The translations under genes were made by a program, and so were the position numbers. 64,000 nt of DNA from Hirsutella rhossiliensis (Eukaryota > Ascomycota > Sordariomycetes > Hypocreales > Ophiocordycipitaceae). Positions 46,951-58,566 of the stretch are shown one piece after another (position 1 is the stretch's first letter; each line of letters starts with the position of its first letter). Location: assembly GCF_020360975.1 (NCBI RefSeq), contig NW_025408671.1:6324001-6388000 (forward strand), written 5' to 3'. Below the pieces are notes generated by a model that was not told the origin of the DNA, did no database searches, and was given only the letters and a program-made list of their open reading frames with translations.

Positions 46951-49900
46951 GCCGCCAATGTCAGACTGTCACAGTGTTATAGCCGATAGCATGAAAGAGG
47001 ACAACATGCACTCGGAAATCGTATCATACTTAGTAGTATCGGCATATCCGGCATCGCACGGGAACAGCAGCCAGCCACCCAGGCCTTAATGGCCTGCTCA
47101 TATTGCAAGAAGGTCAACTCCGGCAGTTATTCGTGAGCAATGCATACCAAACTTAACGTCAAGGATCTCAAGCGCAGACACGGCGACAAGCACCATGATG
47201 GTCGACCACAGCATCGGGTCTTTCGGTTTATGTGGTCGCCCTATGAACGTGAAGAAAAACTGCGGTACTTCGATCACAGGACATGAACCGAGCACAAAAT
47301 TGGCTGAAATTGGAGCGTCGGGCGCTCCATTCCATCTCATGTCCTTTTGTGACGTGCCCAAGGGTCGTTCGTGGTAGCAACACAGGGAGCCTCAACCAGC
47401 ATCTCAGTCACTGATACTAGGGTCGGTCGAATCCTTTCCGCGCAGTCCAAAGTCGGGCTTGAAGCAATGCCTGACCCCCCATCATCGGCCCATGCGTTCA
47501 TTCATCGATCGCACTTCCGCAAGCCCCGTCATTCGCTGCTCCTACTTCGCTGACGCCGCTGCGAGATGGATTTCCATTGGATGCAAAGATTGGTTGGGGG
47601 TCGACTTCGACGGTCTGACTGGCTCGTGGCATTCACAGGTATTCATTCATTGCGGGTTGGTGCTTCATGAGTGAGGTTTTTTGTTCCACAGGTCCCCTTT
47701 GGAAACCTCCCCCCGCCCCCAATGCTTTGCAAACTCACGTCTTCGTGCCTTGGACATCGTTGGCTCATGCGAAAGCGCTAAATCGCCATCAAGATATGTA
47801 ATTGCGATATCCCTGACGATGAGATAAGACGTGAGCTGGGTACGACGTCCACCTATGGTCTGCAAGCCTCAAGGCGCTGCATCCTGGGCACGGCGCTTGA
47901 GGGCCACAGAATAGTGTCGCCCCGGGGAGATATGTACCCTGCCCACGTGGTCAAACCTCGAGAGAACCACTATGGCTTTTCGGGAAGCACATTGCGCAAC
48001 AAGGGAGCATTCTCTTACGTGGATCTCCCCCTTTTCAAAGCATGAGGGAGGCCACTTCGAGTTGAAACACTTCTTCGGCGGGTGACTTAGTGTACGGACC
48101 CTGGCTGGAAAAAACTTAGCAAAAGTTGACTCGTCGGTGTTTCAGCCCGACTGCATCAGCCCGCCTGCATCAGCCCGACTGCATCAGCCTGCAAAACCAT
48201 CTTGATATACCGATCCACTCTAGAACCGGTCCAGTTCCCGGAGCTGCTTGATGTGGGATGTTTCGGGGGAATTCACCCCTTGATTTAATACAGCTTGTGG
48301 ATTTAGAAGGAGTATTGCCAGTCCTCTTCCCCCCTCCCGCGTTGTCGTCTCTGGATAGCTCAACAGAGTCAGTTATGCCCATTAAACCATACATTGCAGA
48401 TGGAAGAAAGTTATTTATGTGCCACAAGAAGCTTACGTTAAATTCGGAGCTCGGAATAGCCGCAGCGGAATAGTAAACAGTCACTATCGCTTGAGGTCTG
48501 TGAAAAGGAGCATGTATATCTCACATGTTCACTTTTGGCATATTCCAAGTTTTAGGAGCTCTAGCCTCTAGATCGGTGGAAGTTATTTTATTATCAGTGT
48601 GGATTAATGTCGAACCTACTCCGTATCCCCGCTGACATCGTTTGTTTCTCCCTCAGACTGGAGTCAACTGACAGGGCTATCGCGCTAAGCAATGGTTTGA
48701 AAAGCTATCACGCCTTACGCAGTAGTGACCTAATTCAGAACAATGCCCACTTCCATCCGACCCCAATTGACTCGCCTGTTACTTACGCGATCGGTCGGGC
48801 CTCTCGGCGCGAACGACCCCTCGGGCCCGGTCAAGCCCGCCCACAGGGAGCCTGCCCAACCGGCCTTTCCACCGCCCGCGTGCCCAAGGCTAGAAACATC
48901 AGGCCTGGTAGGGCAGCCCTCGGAACTGCTATCGGAATTCAATAATGATAATAATAATGCCGACTTCCAGGGCCGCATAACTGGAACGAGACCACTACAT
49001 AGAGCCGGCGGCCTGCGGAGACGAATCCTTCTTTGGAGACATGATTTTACGATTAATAGATGGCTGAACGATCTCCCGTGACGCCTTCGAGGGTCTCCTA
49101 GGCCGCTGGCTTAGCTAACAGACCCAGAGCCCTAGAGTGGCATTTTGGGTCTGTCGGTCTGGGTTTACCGTGGCTATCGGGCTGTCAGTCTAGATCTGTT
49201 TACTGTTGGCGTGCAGTCGGTCTAGGTCTGGCAGGTTGATGCCCAGGGGCACCAGCAAGGGGGGCTATTCAATGACCAAGGTGTCCTTCCTCTAATTTCA
49301 CAGACACTGCTACACTTTCAACCCTCTAATTAGTTAGCCATTGTTTCTAAAGCTGATCAACATCGACTATCTCAGGCGACAGCTGATTTCGCTCGTCTGT
49401 GATTATCTTCTTTGCCCGGCTAAATTTCAGTGTCCAACAAGGCTCTGAAGAGTTCTAGATACTACAGCTAAGAGCCACGGCGTCCTCAGCTGAGGGTGGA
49501 ATTGGGGTTTTCCGTTGCTCTGTAAGATGAACGCTCAATATTGAACACTTCTCATGATGCAATAAGATCATCTCGTGCCACGCCATTGGAGCTGATGTAT
49601 TAAATCCCTTTTTTCGGTTTATTGTTCGCAAAGCGACTTGGAGGAATTTCATCTAGGGACTCCAATTGAAATTCCCATGATGCCAATACCAGCCGAGTCG
49701 TCCTTTCAGCGATACTCAGCGTCATTTCTAAGACCTCATTACTATGATAAGAAATAGCGTACTTTTCAGCTTGCGCGCTTAAGCTACCCCCGTCATCAAG
49801 ACAAACGAACAGATAGGTGATATTTCGACGGCCCTAGGCGAAAACAACATGTATGACGCCTGAAGTGCCGAGTAGCTTTTGTAGAGCGCGTGACCACGTT

Positions 49901-50065
49901 CGAGCCTCGACGCACTTTGGATATATGTAATTATGTACGTTATTTTAGTATTGGCCATGTTCAGGAAGCAAATAACAGGAAACCTCCAAAAGAACTCCCA
50001 TCCACGGTCTCAGTGCCGCCGCCGTTTTATTCAAGGCAGAACATGCTTAGACGGTGCTTCCGGTT
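46951..50065. other. Gene-poor stretch
   Basis: About 3.1 kb without a supported gene; frames are short and unrecognised. It includes a 14-bp minisatellite and a small AAT-type microsatellite near 48940. Confidence 0.45.
48143..48193. repeat. 14-bp minisatellite (cagcccgactgcat)
   Basis: About 3.6 tandem copies with one A/C difference in the second unit. Confidence 0.9.
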
Positions 50066-50236
50066 TTATAATTGAAGAGTCTGCCATCGGGAATTCGAAG
50101 CACAAACGAACCTGACTTTGATGCCTTGTCTGCTGCTACTGATGTATTGCCCCGGAGTGGTGCACGTGTCCCAGTGCTGAACCATGGCAATGACGAGCAC
50201 GCTCACCAAGGCCAGAACAGCCAAAATGCGCGTCAT
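50066..50236 (-). CDS. Candidate small secreted protein, 56 residues
   Basis: The ATG at 50236 begins MTRILAVLALVSVLVIAMV, a strong signal peptide. The mature part is WDTCTTPGQY..., with two cysteines and basic and Ser-rich segments, ending at TAA (50066). An alternative reading has an intron starting at GTTCGT after KVR and ending at GGCAG, giving a different short tail. Short, secreted and without a known family, it fits a small secreted protein or a leftover of one. Confidence 0.45.
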   Translation of the reverse strand: MTRILAVLALVSVLVIAMVQHWDTCTTPGQYISSSRQGIKVRFVCASNSRWQTLQL

Positions 50237-52708
50237 GATGGCGCTATATGAATCGAATCCTCAAGAGGCAAGAAGTCCTTTGAATTGGATTGAAGGCGAT
50301 CCCGAGTAGAGATATAGTTTCGGTTATTTATATCCATGTAATAGTGCTTCTGTATGTGCCGTGGGTTCGTGGAAAATGAGTAGACGAAGCCCATCTATAA
50401 GGAAGGGCCTGATCCACGACAGCTGAAGGGTTTTAAGTGACTGCATTGACCCCTGTCTTAATGTATCGCGCTAGCAGGGGTCGCTCTGCGGCCTACATTA
50501 ACCAAGGTTGCCAAGCGATATTTATTTCTGCTGCTTTTCCCCTTATTGACGTCCAGGCGCGACGACAGCTTTTTGCGATTCAGGCGCGAGCACATGAGAA
50601 TGTCCCCACTGCAGCAAGCCACTCATCACGCCTCGCCGCCAGTTCCTGTTTAGCTGTCGTAGATTAGGCCCTAAATATTATAGTTGCTTCCTCCGTAAGA
50701 ACGGGGAACCGGCTAGGCCTTAATAGGGGGATAAGCGTCATTTATAAAACCTAGATGGGCAGAATCGCTCTATAGACCTAATACAGCTCGTCCGGACGAG
50801 TGTTCTATTTTTTGTTTATTCTGGCAAGGAGGCTACTTGCGTCCTTTGGTGTTACGCAGTCCGAGGATCAGGAGGAGTCTTCGTCGGCTGACTCGAGGAG
50901 GACGTGCTTTCTAGTCGCCAGCTAGTCATTTTCGTGAGTGTGCGAATTGTCTGCACGAAGATTTTCGTGTACATGTTCAACTTGACCGTCAGTTCCAAGT
51001 TCTAGCGGGATCAGCGCTGGAATGGGAGAAAGGAAGCTTTGCCTCTTTTTCAAGCCCTCCAGCGGAGCTGCGTAAACGTATAACTTTGATCTTTTATATG
51101 GACGAGAGCCGCAGCGTAATTAGAGAATCATTTCGCCTCCTCTCGGGATTTAAGATACCGTATGTCAAACTTCATCCCCTTCCAGTTGGAGGCACTTTGA
51201 AGAGGCTGTCACGGGCGGGCGGTCTTCCGTGTTGTAGGGCACAGCCTGAGCTGCAGCTCTTACCAAGGCAATTGCAACGAGCTATACTATTCCTTACCAG
51301 GTAGCTTTGACGGCATGATCCTATTGGCTTAGCCGTTTGGGGCTACATTAATGAATCCTACCGCTCAGAGCAATCCCACTTGCTCTAGAGAACATGTCTG
51401 AATCGATGGGCGCTTTCAAGACATCTTTACCACCTAGAGAGTGCATCTAAGACCATCTCATGTTCCTGTCAATTAGTTTGGCGGGATATGAACTCGATAA
51501 TTCGATTGTTTGGTTGATTCCTACTCGGCTGCGCCGGCGAGAACATCCACCAATGCGTCCCACCTAATCCCCCACTCCACCCTCTTGTTAACATGAGGGC
51601 CGTCTCGTTATAAGGTACTTAGGGGGTACTTATCTCTTAAATGGCGCCTGGGCGCCAGCGTATCAGTCGGTCCCAGCATCAGGAGCTGGAAATTCCTATT
51701 TTGATCCATAAAACTGGAGTCAGCCTGGGTGGGCAGAGCATTTCTTCCGGGTCCATGTCATGCAAGAAGGTGACACAGAGTGGGAAGCTTCCCATTCAGA
51801 TGGTATTGTATCAATCACCGGATCAAGGGTCAACGTTGAAACAAGAGAGAAGCCCACTGCCCTTCCACCACGTGCGGTTGGAATGATGGCTCCCCCGAGG
51901 GATTAGTATCGGAACAAGGTAAGGATAGCCCGCACAGTTCCATATGTCTGATTGCTAATTATTTACTCATGCAGCAAGTTTCGGATATGTGTGCGGTCAT
52001 CAGACCCAAGAAAACATTGGTACCTGCCCCTTTGTACCTATAATCATCGCATGTTGCTCAAGCGGTGGTCCGCCCATGATGTGTCTGCGGACTTATTGGT
52101 TCGGCAGTCCTTGATTCAAAGCACGCCCTTGATCTGGGCATTGACTCGGCGGCAATGGTCCTGTCATTTGCTTCTAATGCCCAACCGTGTGTGTCCCAGT
52201 CTGAGTGGCTGGCATTTATTAGACCCTCTATAGGAAAACTGCTTCAAGACTCATGCCTCTTGTCGTGCAGAATGCATAACACGCCGTCACACTTGGCGTG
52301 CATGAAGCCCAAGGATTCCTCCCACAAAACGATGTAGCCTTGTTCCTGCGCTGAGCTGGGGGCGGCTGGTACATTGGATGAAACGCGATGTTAAGCAGGA
52401 ACGTAGATTCGGGGTTTTAGCCTAAGTAACAGTACGTCGATGGATGCTCCTAGCATATCGAACTAAGTAAAATGATAACCATCTATAAATGTAGTTACTC
52501 TACAAGAACCGAGACTTGGGTAGGCATTTCTGTAAGGGGATAAGCGATGGTCCTAGAGTCCGGAAAGTAAGCAGGCAGACTTGCCAGGTGGTCCCATAAA
52601 GTAGCCCGTTGGGAGGAGTACTCTATTTTCCTGCCTACTCATGATAAAGAGACTACTGGCGTCCGTCTTTATCATGTGGTCCTTTGGAATGATTACCGTA
52701 CCAGGGGT
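50237..52708. other. Gene-poor, repeat-derived sequence
   Basis: AT-richer DNA without a supported gene. The frame at 50437-50667 (RSAAYINQGCQAIFISAAF) looks like a worn piece of a retroelement but is too short to classify. Near 51655 the motif CGTATCAGTCGGT recurs in altered form near 59410, suggesting dispersed repeat remnants. Confidence 0.35.
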
Positions 52709-52717
52709 GTTTTAAAG
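52709..52717. repeat. Target-site duplication, left copy (GTTTTAAAG)
   Basis: The 9-bp direct repeat GTTTTAAAG immediately precedes the left terminal inverted repeat; the identical copy at 54305-54313 follows the right one. Confidence 0.85.
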
Positions 52718-52890
52718 GAGTATTGCTATTTACACAATAGCATTTTGCTGTTTGCACACTCGAACCCATTTTTAAGATACGTACCAAAGCCAGCCCGCCC
52801 CGCCTATTTGTACCGCGCGCGCCTGGCAAGTACCCGTACCGCCTAAATGCCCGCACCCGCGCCTGCGCCCGCCCGCACACACACACAACC
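52718..52890 (+). repeat. Left terminal inverted repeat of the MULE
   Basis: Inverted match to about 54135-54304. Differences include cattttgct/catattgct and tttgtacc/tttatacc. The inner border blurs into a CA microsatellite. Confidence 0.8.
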
Positions 52891-52959
52891 CGCACACACA
52901 ACCTACACACACACAACCCACACACATATACCAAATTTAAAGCTATCACCAGCGCTGCG

Positions 52960-54001
52960 ATGGACCCCCTTCTCTCCCTCCTCAATACGTTAGATAATGC
53001 CCACGATGCCCGCGATGCGTACCAAGAACGCGAAGTATCGCAACTTCGGGCAGCGGGTGAACAGCCTAGTTAAAGACCGCCTATAAGGATATGAAGTCTT
53101 ATTTAGTCATAGGCACCTCTGACCTCTTGCATCTTCACGATGCCCTTATATAGATGATCAAGAATAAAGAGATGACATATACACAAACGGCTGCCCGGCA
53201 AGAGATGCGACAAAGGCGTCAGTTCCTTGGGCAGACTTGGCTCGGGGATCTTAGTGTGAAAATCACCTACGAAGCAGTTAACCTACTTACTATACAACAT
53301 AGGCTTGCCCTCGCCGCGATGCCTTTACTAACGCGGGAGCTATAGCCATTGCGGCCTTATAGCGGGCGATTTACACACCAACTTGGGCTGCCTTATGCAT
53401 ACACGATCCTTTAACGCCTTTAAGCTAGGTTGACGCTTAAAAAGCATAATGTTCTCTCGCGATGGTGGCTTGAGAAGCCGTTGGTAAAGACCCCCCCCCC
53501 TTTTTAGGTAAATTTAATACTAATTACTACTATTAGGACCTCGAGGAGCTATTACTACGAATCCGCGACCCCGACGTTGTTACTATTATACGCGGCCGGC
53601 CCCGTAATAATAAGCTACCTATACTAAGCTCCCTTACAGCGAGGGTATCATAGACAGCATCACAGACGGCATCATAGACGGCATCACAGTCATAGCCGGC
53701 TATAAGGGCATCCCAGCTACCTAATTCGAGTCAGGCTAGCTTAAGGCGGCTCAACGCAAGCGTTCGAAGGCGCCGGGGGCGCGACGAGGTTGATGAACTT
53801 AGCTATAGCCCGCGGTCTCTCGCAGCGTCACAACAAGGATCATCAGCTCGAGGAAATACAAGGGGAAGGGGATCAAGAGGAGGACGCGGCAGGAGGGGCG
53901 CGCCGCCGGCTTCGTCAGGGCAGCCGGCTTCGTCAGGCGTTGGAGGGATCGTTGAGTGGGATGCAATTGAGGCGCCGACGCCGCCGCCCACACAGCCGTA
54001 A
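52960..54001 (+). pseudogene. Decayed ORF inside the MULE with RGG-box C-terminus
   Basis: The ATG at 52960, just inside the left repeat, begins MDPLLSLLNTLDNAHDARDA and stops after 36 codons. Further coding-like pieces follow in the same direction: KNKEMTYTQTAARQEMRQRR (53160 on), DLEELLLRIRDPDVVTIIRG (near 53537, followed by RPRNNK, an AT-hook-like GRP), and a final frame ending at 54001 with an Arg/Gly-rich box (GRGSRGGRGRRG) and PTPPPTQP. A protein with a charged N-terminus, a GRP motif and an RGG tail would fit an element-encoded DNA-binding protein. The central 500 bp has many stops. No catalytic motif is visible. Confidence 0.4.
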
Positions 54002-54134
54002 GGGCCAAGGAGGAGCCGGGTCAATTGACGGGCCGATTGTTGCAACTTCGAGCTCAAGGCCAGGAAATGCGTTATTTGAGCGAATTGAGAGGCATGCGTT
54101 ATATGGCCTTTATTGCCTCTTATGTATATGCGGG

Positions 54135-54304
54135 TTGTGTGTATGTGCGGGCGGGCGTAGGCGCGGGTGCGGGCATTTAGGCGGTACGGGTACTTGCCAG
54201 GCGCGCGCGGTATAAATAGGCGGGGCGGGCTGGCTTTGGTACGTATCTTAAAAATAGGTCGAGTGTGCAAACAGCAATATGCTATTGTGTAAATAGCAAT
54301 ACTC
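54135..54304 (-). repeat. Right terminal inverted repeat of the MULE
   Basis: Inverted copy of the left repeat, ending ATAGCAATACTC, immediately followed by the second GTTTTAAAG (54305-54313). Confidence 0.8.
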
Positions 54305-54313
54305 GTTTTAAAG

Positions 54314-55440
54314 TCCATGATCCCTAAGCATGAGGCGGACTGGGGTGCGAATACGGAGACCTCCACTCAACCGTTTGTCTGACTCGCCAAGGAGGACTTT
54401 CTTCCAGCTCAGCTAAGCTGATTTAGGTATTTACCATGTATAAATCCGGGCCCCTTGAACTTTATTACTATAGGTGGGCGGCCCGCGTATGCGACTTACA
54501 AGACTAATACAGGGCACTGACCGCCTAAGAGGGAGCTCAAGTCGGTTAGACGAAGAAAGCCATGCATGAAAAGCTTCATACAACATGCGCTCGCCCCGAC
54601 TGCCCGTTCAGGCTACCGCTGCGGCAACTCGAAGACACCCACCGTGGCGTTAACTGCGGAAAACCAGGTGCGCGCCCTGAAGGCTTGCCCAAAACTCCAC
54701 GAAGATTAAGCCTAAATATACGTTGACTCCTGAAAGTCGCGACCCCGCTTCCCCCCGTAGCGATGTTATTTTATCCCTTTGACGGCGTAAGGCTGACGTT
54801 GCGACGCCAATACTCGTTGAAAAGCCCCGGTGACTGCAAGAGCCCGCGGAGCCATAGGTATCTGATCAACCTATGGCGAGGCTGACTGGCAATATCCAGT
54901 CCCGCTTATTGCGCGGCGTTTTGATTCGTTATAATATAATATCTGCCCGTGACCTGCGTGCAGTCTTACCGCAGTCAAAGGGATAGCGCTCCAGTGCCCC
55001 TTAGTAACCTCACACTTGGGCTCAGCTTTCGCAGACGGCGACAAACCCCTTGCTGCAAAGTTGTGCGGTGCTTCTAGTCATGTGGCTTGTATGTATTTGA
55101 CTCCATGTCCACCGACTGAACAGCCACAAACTCTAAACATCAGGCTGCCTGGCCTCGTTCGTCTTTTCCTCACGACTCATGTATATAGCGGTAAGACGTG
55201 CCGAATGGTAAAACACATCAGATACCTAGGACATGTACCTAATAAGTGATAGCGGGACATGACCTGGTGGGTATGTACAGTATGTAAATTACCATCCGCC
55301 GATACCGTTAATGCCCTGCCCATCCCATCTATGTGCCGGTTATGCTGCACGCCACACTCTTGTCACTTATTTAAATATTTCTTAACCTTCTGGATCTTGT
55401 CTCTCATCGCACACGGAGAATCGCTCATCTCCAGATCATC
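54314..55440. other. Intergenic, no gene seen
   Basis: No supported coding region between the MULE and the transporter gene; short unrecognised frames only. Confidence 0.4.
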
Positions 55441-56866
55441 ATGGTCGCCGTGCCGTCGCCGTCGCCGTGCCGTCGCCGTCAGCCTCGTCCGGTCCGCCCT
55501 CTTCGAAGTACGATGAAGAGAATGGTTTGCGGGAGGAGGACACGCCAGCTGGCAAGGGACTGCATCCTGCTTTTTATATCATGTCCGTTCACCCTTCGAC
55601 GACGTGGCCCATTGCGCACGCACATACGTCTACAGACCGACAAATATTAATAACGGCGGTAGAAATTGGATGTTCTTCTCCAACCTGACAATCTTGTTCA
55701 ATAAATGGATCATCGATTCAGCTGGCTTCAGTAAGTCCCAGGCGCTTGCAGTCGAGGCAGATAAACTTTAAGGCTAACCGTTGTACCCAAGGATACCGTA
55801 CGTAAAGACATCCCCGAGATCTATCACCACAGTCTAAGCCTAAACATTTGCCCCATGCTTAGCTATCCTCCTCACCTGCTGGCATCTCGTATTCGCGACG
55901 CTCGCGACGCAGCTACTTGCCCGCACTACTTCCGTCCTCGATTCGCGCTTCGCGCTTCGCTTCCCCGATAAACGGCCGTCGCTATCTACGGATAATCTGC
56001 CCTATTGGCATCCTTTATACGGCGTCGCTCGTCTGCTCTAACCTCGTTTACCTTCACCTCTCCGTCGCCTTTATCCAGATGTTAAAGTCGTCTGGCCCTA
56101 TTGCCGTGCTCTTTGTCTCTTGGGTTTTCGGAGTTGCACAACCTTCGCTTGCCTCCCTTGTCCAGGTCCTCGTCATCGTCGCTGGCGTCGCTATTGCCTC
56201 CGCTGGCGAGATTGAATTTTCCCTCACTGGCTTCATCTACCAAGTTGGCGGTATCATCTTCGAGGCTATACGCATCGTTCTAATAGAGGTCATGCTTAGC
56301 GATAAGAGTCATAGACCAAAGATAGACCCCCTCGTTAGCCTCTACTATTACGCCCCTATCTGCGCCGTTATGAATTTCCTCGTCGCTATCCCCACTGAGC
56401 TCCCTACATTTCAATGGCAAGATGTCACCCAGGTGGGATTTTCTGTATTTTTTCTCAACGCCTTGGCTGCTTTTATGCTAAACGTAGCGAGTGTCTTTCT
56501 GGTACGTCCCCTAGATAATCTCGCTCTTCCTATTTAGTTGCTAATTTGGCATAGATTGGAAAGACGTCCGGCCTCATCATGACCCTCGCCAGCATCATGA
56601 AAAATATGCTCCTCGTCTTGATCTCTATTATAATCTGGAATACCAAAATCACCCTTACGCAGTTTTTCGGCTACAGCATTTCCCTCGCCGGTCTTGTCTA
56701 CTACTCAGTCGGCTTCGACCAGCTTTTCTGGAGTTATCAGACCGCTGTCAAGTGGGCTGCTGCGACACTCGACTCTTCGCCCATCAACGCGGACAGAAGG
56801 GTTGTCCTCGCATCCGGCATTGCCCTATGCGTCATCGTTATCTACGTAATTGCCACGCAGTTCTAG
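55441..56866 (+). CDS. Triose-phosphate/nucleotide-sugar-type transporter (DMT superfamily) with two single-base frameshifts
   Basis: Proposed exons are 55441-55582, 55663-55730, 55792-55797 (six bases), 55863-56501 and 56555-56866. All junctions are GT-AG and give INWMFFSNLTILFNKWI, then AGFRYPILLTCWHLVFATL, then FLIGKTSGLIMTLAS. The protein is a multi-span membrane transporter of the TPT family in the Golgi, ER or plasma membrane; typical pieces are VYLHLSVAFIQMLKSSGP, FEAIRIVLIEVMLSDK and ITLTQFFGYSISLAGLVYY. Two frame problems exist: the ATG frame and the transporter frame differ by one base inside a gccgtc repeat near 55465, and one extra base sits near 55970 (before INGRRYLRIICPIG). Both fit slips in repeats. 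Splicing and motifs are otherwise well kept, so it may be a working gene. Confidence 0.72.
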
Positions 56867-57387
56867 GACTTGGAGTGCATTTCTTCTTCCGAGAAGCGTA
56901 TGCTTTACTTTACATAGACAAATGTTAACATGATAAGACACCTTGGAGAGGATTTGGAGTAATACCAAAAACAGCGCATAGCTTTATTGGTTTGGATTCA
57001 ACGGGCATTAAGCCGCGATGAACAGTATCAGAAAACTCCGTCTAGAGTACCATTTATAAGCCTCAAGTAGAGACTAGCTCGTCCAAATTAATCACCGTTA
57101 CGTGTGTCCTGTCCTTCAATAATTCTTCCTAGCGGCATGTCTTGGTAGTTCTGTTGGACACAAGTTCTAAGACTGTTTCGTCTACGCCGACTTGGCCGCT
57201 TCCGACTTTCTCCCCCTCCTCCCCTTTCTCTACCACATATCCTAGGTGGCAGCAGCAGACATGCTTGACTTGCTTCACGATCGACGGTTATCTCAGAGTA
57301 TACGACATGGATATCCTGACGGTTGAAAACTTTATAATAGACAAGTTTAAGTACAGCTTGATGTAAGTATTTTACTTTACTATGTCG
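56867..57387. other. Convergent intergenic region
   Basis: AT-rich spacer between the 3' ends of the transporter (plus strand) and the glycosyltransferase (minus strand); no gene is seen. Confidence 0.5.
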
Positions 57388-58518
57388 TTACTTTTCATCT
57401 AATGAAATGACGCCCTGGTTGTACATATCCCTCACGACAGGGTACAAGACTCGGCCGATGTCGCTTCGTCTTTCTAGTATACTGCGTGGTGAAACCTCAA
57501 TACCTGTCTCCTCGATTCGGAACGCGTGTACACTATATGATTTATTAAAATTCATGGCCCCTGACCCCTGTGGCTCGTCGTAATGGTTCAAGAAAGGTAA
57601 GGTTTCCCCGTCTTTGTGATCTTGTAGGGCAGACGGTACGTTTTGGTGAGATTCAAGGAAGCTTTCCACGCCTCCTGGTGAATAGGTGACTGGTGTAAAG
57701 GCATCCTGCTCTAAGACCAGTATTTGCCGCGGGTCTGGAATAAGCTGTTCGCCGATTCGAGTCATCAAGCCATTCGAATGAGTTATCCAACCCTGGTCAA
57801 AGACTTGATGCATCTGCTCAGCCCACATATTCATAATCTTACTTTGTTTTTGAGCGAGGAAGGCTCCGGCCGTCATTAGGCCACCTGGTTCCCGTCCACT
57901 TATAGACTCAAAGCCACTTGTTAGAAGTTGTCTTAGGTCCCGTATAGCGAAAACATCAAAATCCATATAAAGTCCTCCGAACTCGCGGATCGCTTCGACT
58001 CTAATAAAATCCGATTTATGCGCCATATGCTGTATCTTAACGCCATTCCGCGCAACGGTCGGACTTTTAACGTGATTAATGGTAAGACCTGGTATCTCGA
58101 AGATAAGCTTTGACCATTTTCCAGCTAAACCTTCCCGTGCGCGCTTGATCTGCTGCTCGCGTGCGTCGGTGTGTAGGTATATTTTATCAGGGCGTAGATA
58201 GTACCATGCAGCGTACATGGAAAGATACTGGAAGAAGACGAAGGGGAAGTCGGATTCAGGCTTTTCGAGAAGAAACACGAAATGGGCGTAGTTGGGGATG
58301 TCGGGTTGCAACCGAGCAGGAGCTGCTGTCGAGGCTGCCGTCGAGACTGCCGTCGAGACTACCGTAGAGTCCGCCGTCGAGACTGCCGTAGAGACTGTAT
58401 CTGAGCTAAATCGGGCTTGCGGGGAAGATATCCATATCAAGAGAATGACAAAGAGGACAGCAAACAAAAGGCTTTGGATGAAAATATGCCGCGACATCTT
58501 GCTAGAAGGGGCAAGCAT
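57388..58518 (-). CDS. Type II membrane glycosyltransferase, Gly_transf_sug (DXD) family
   Basis: A single exon. The start is taken as MLAPSSKMSRHIF (58518); MSRHIF at 58497 or an upstream ATG at 58566 are alternatives. A short cytosolic tail and one membrane anchor (FIQSLLFAVLFVILLIWI) indicate a Golgi type II protein. The stem carries a Thr/Ser/Val repeat (STAVSTADSTVVST), encoded by 12-bp minisatellite units and probably O-glycosylated. The catalytic domain has HKSDFIRVEAIREFGGLYMD followed by FDVFAIRDLR; the DXD motif lies in YMDFDV and binds the nucleotide sugar with a metal ion. The family includes Och1-like mannosyltransferases and enzymes of fungal glycosphingolipids and capsules; the sugar cannot be told. 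No defects. Confidence 0.83.
   Translation of the reverse strand: MLAPSSKMSRHIFIQSLLFAVLFVILLIWISSPQARFSSDTVSTAVSTADSTVVSTAVSTAASTAAPARLQPDIPNYAHFVFLLEKPESDFPFVFFQYLSMYAAWYYLRPDKIYLHTDAREQQIKRAREGLAGKWSKLIFEIPGLTINHVKSPTVARNGVKIQHMAHKSDFIRVEAIREFGGLYMDFDVFAIRDLRQLLTSGFESISGREPGGLMTAGAFLAQKQSKIMNMWAEQMHQVFDQGWITHSNGLMTRIGEQLIPDPRQILVLEQDAFTPVTYSPGGVESFLESHQNVPSALQDHKDGETLPFLNHYDEPQGSGAMNFNKSYSVHAFRIEETGIEVSPRSILERRSDIGRVLYPVVRDMYNQGVISLDEK
58322..58398. repeat. 12-bp coding minisatellite in the glycosyltransferase stem
   Basis: About six imperfect units of gtcgagactgcc type, encoding repeated STAV/STVV on the minus strand. Confidence 0.8.
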
Positions 58519-58566
58519 TTTCCAAGAACTTAGTGCTATACCAAGCCACAGAGAGCGACTACACAA

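Larger units (their letters stand above)
52718..54304 (+). mobile_element. Mutator-like element (MULE), degenerate or non-autonomous
   Basis: A 1587-bp element bounded by long terminal inverted repeats (outer bases GAGTATTGCTATTTACAC, about 170-190 bp each) and flanked by a perfect 9-bp duplication GTTTTAAAG. Long terminal inverted repeats with 9-bp duplications are the classic signature of the Mutator superfamily (in fungi, Hop-like elements). The two repeats match base for base over most of their length, including a GC-rich CA/TG-repeat segment, with scattered substitutions. The interior does not encode a recognisable transposase with a DDE core. It contains only short frames and stops, so the element is an internal derivative or a decayed full element. 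Confidence 0.85.

Noticed and set aside
48143..48193. Possible CRISPR-like array
   Set aside because: The units are contiguous 14-bp repeats without spacers, in a eukaryotic genome; it is a minisatellite.
52860..52925. CA-rich microsatellite as an independent feature
   Set aside because: It is part of the inner edge of the MULE terminal repeat and is mirrored on the right side.
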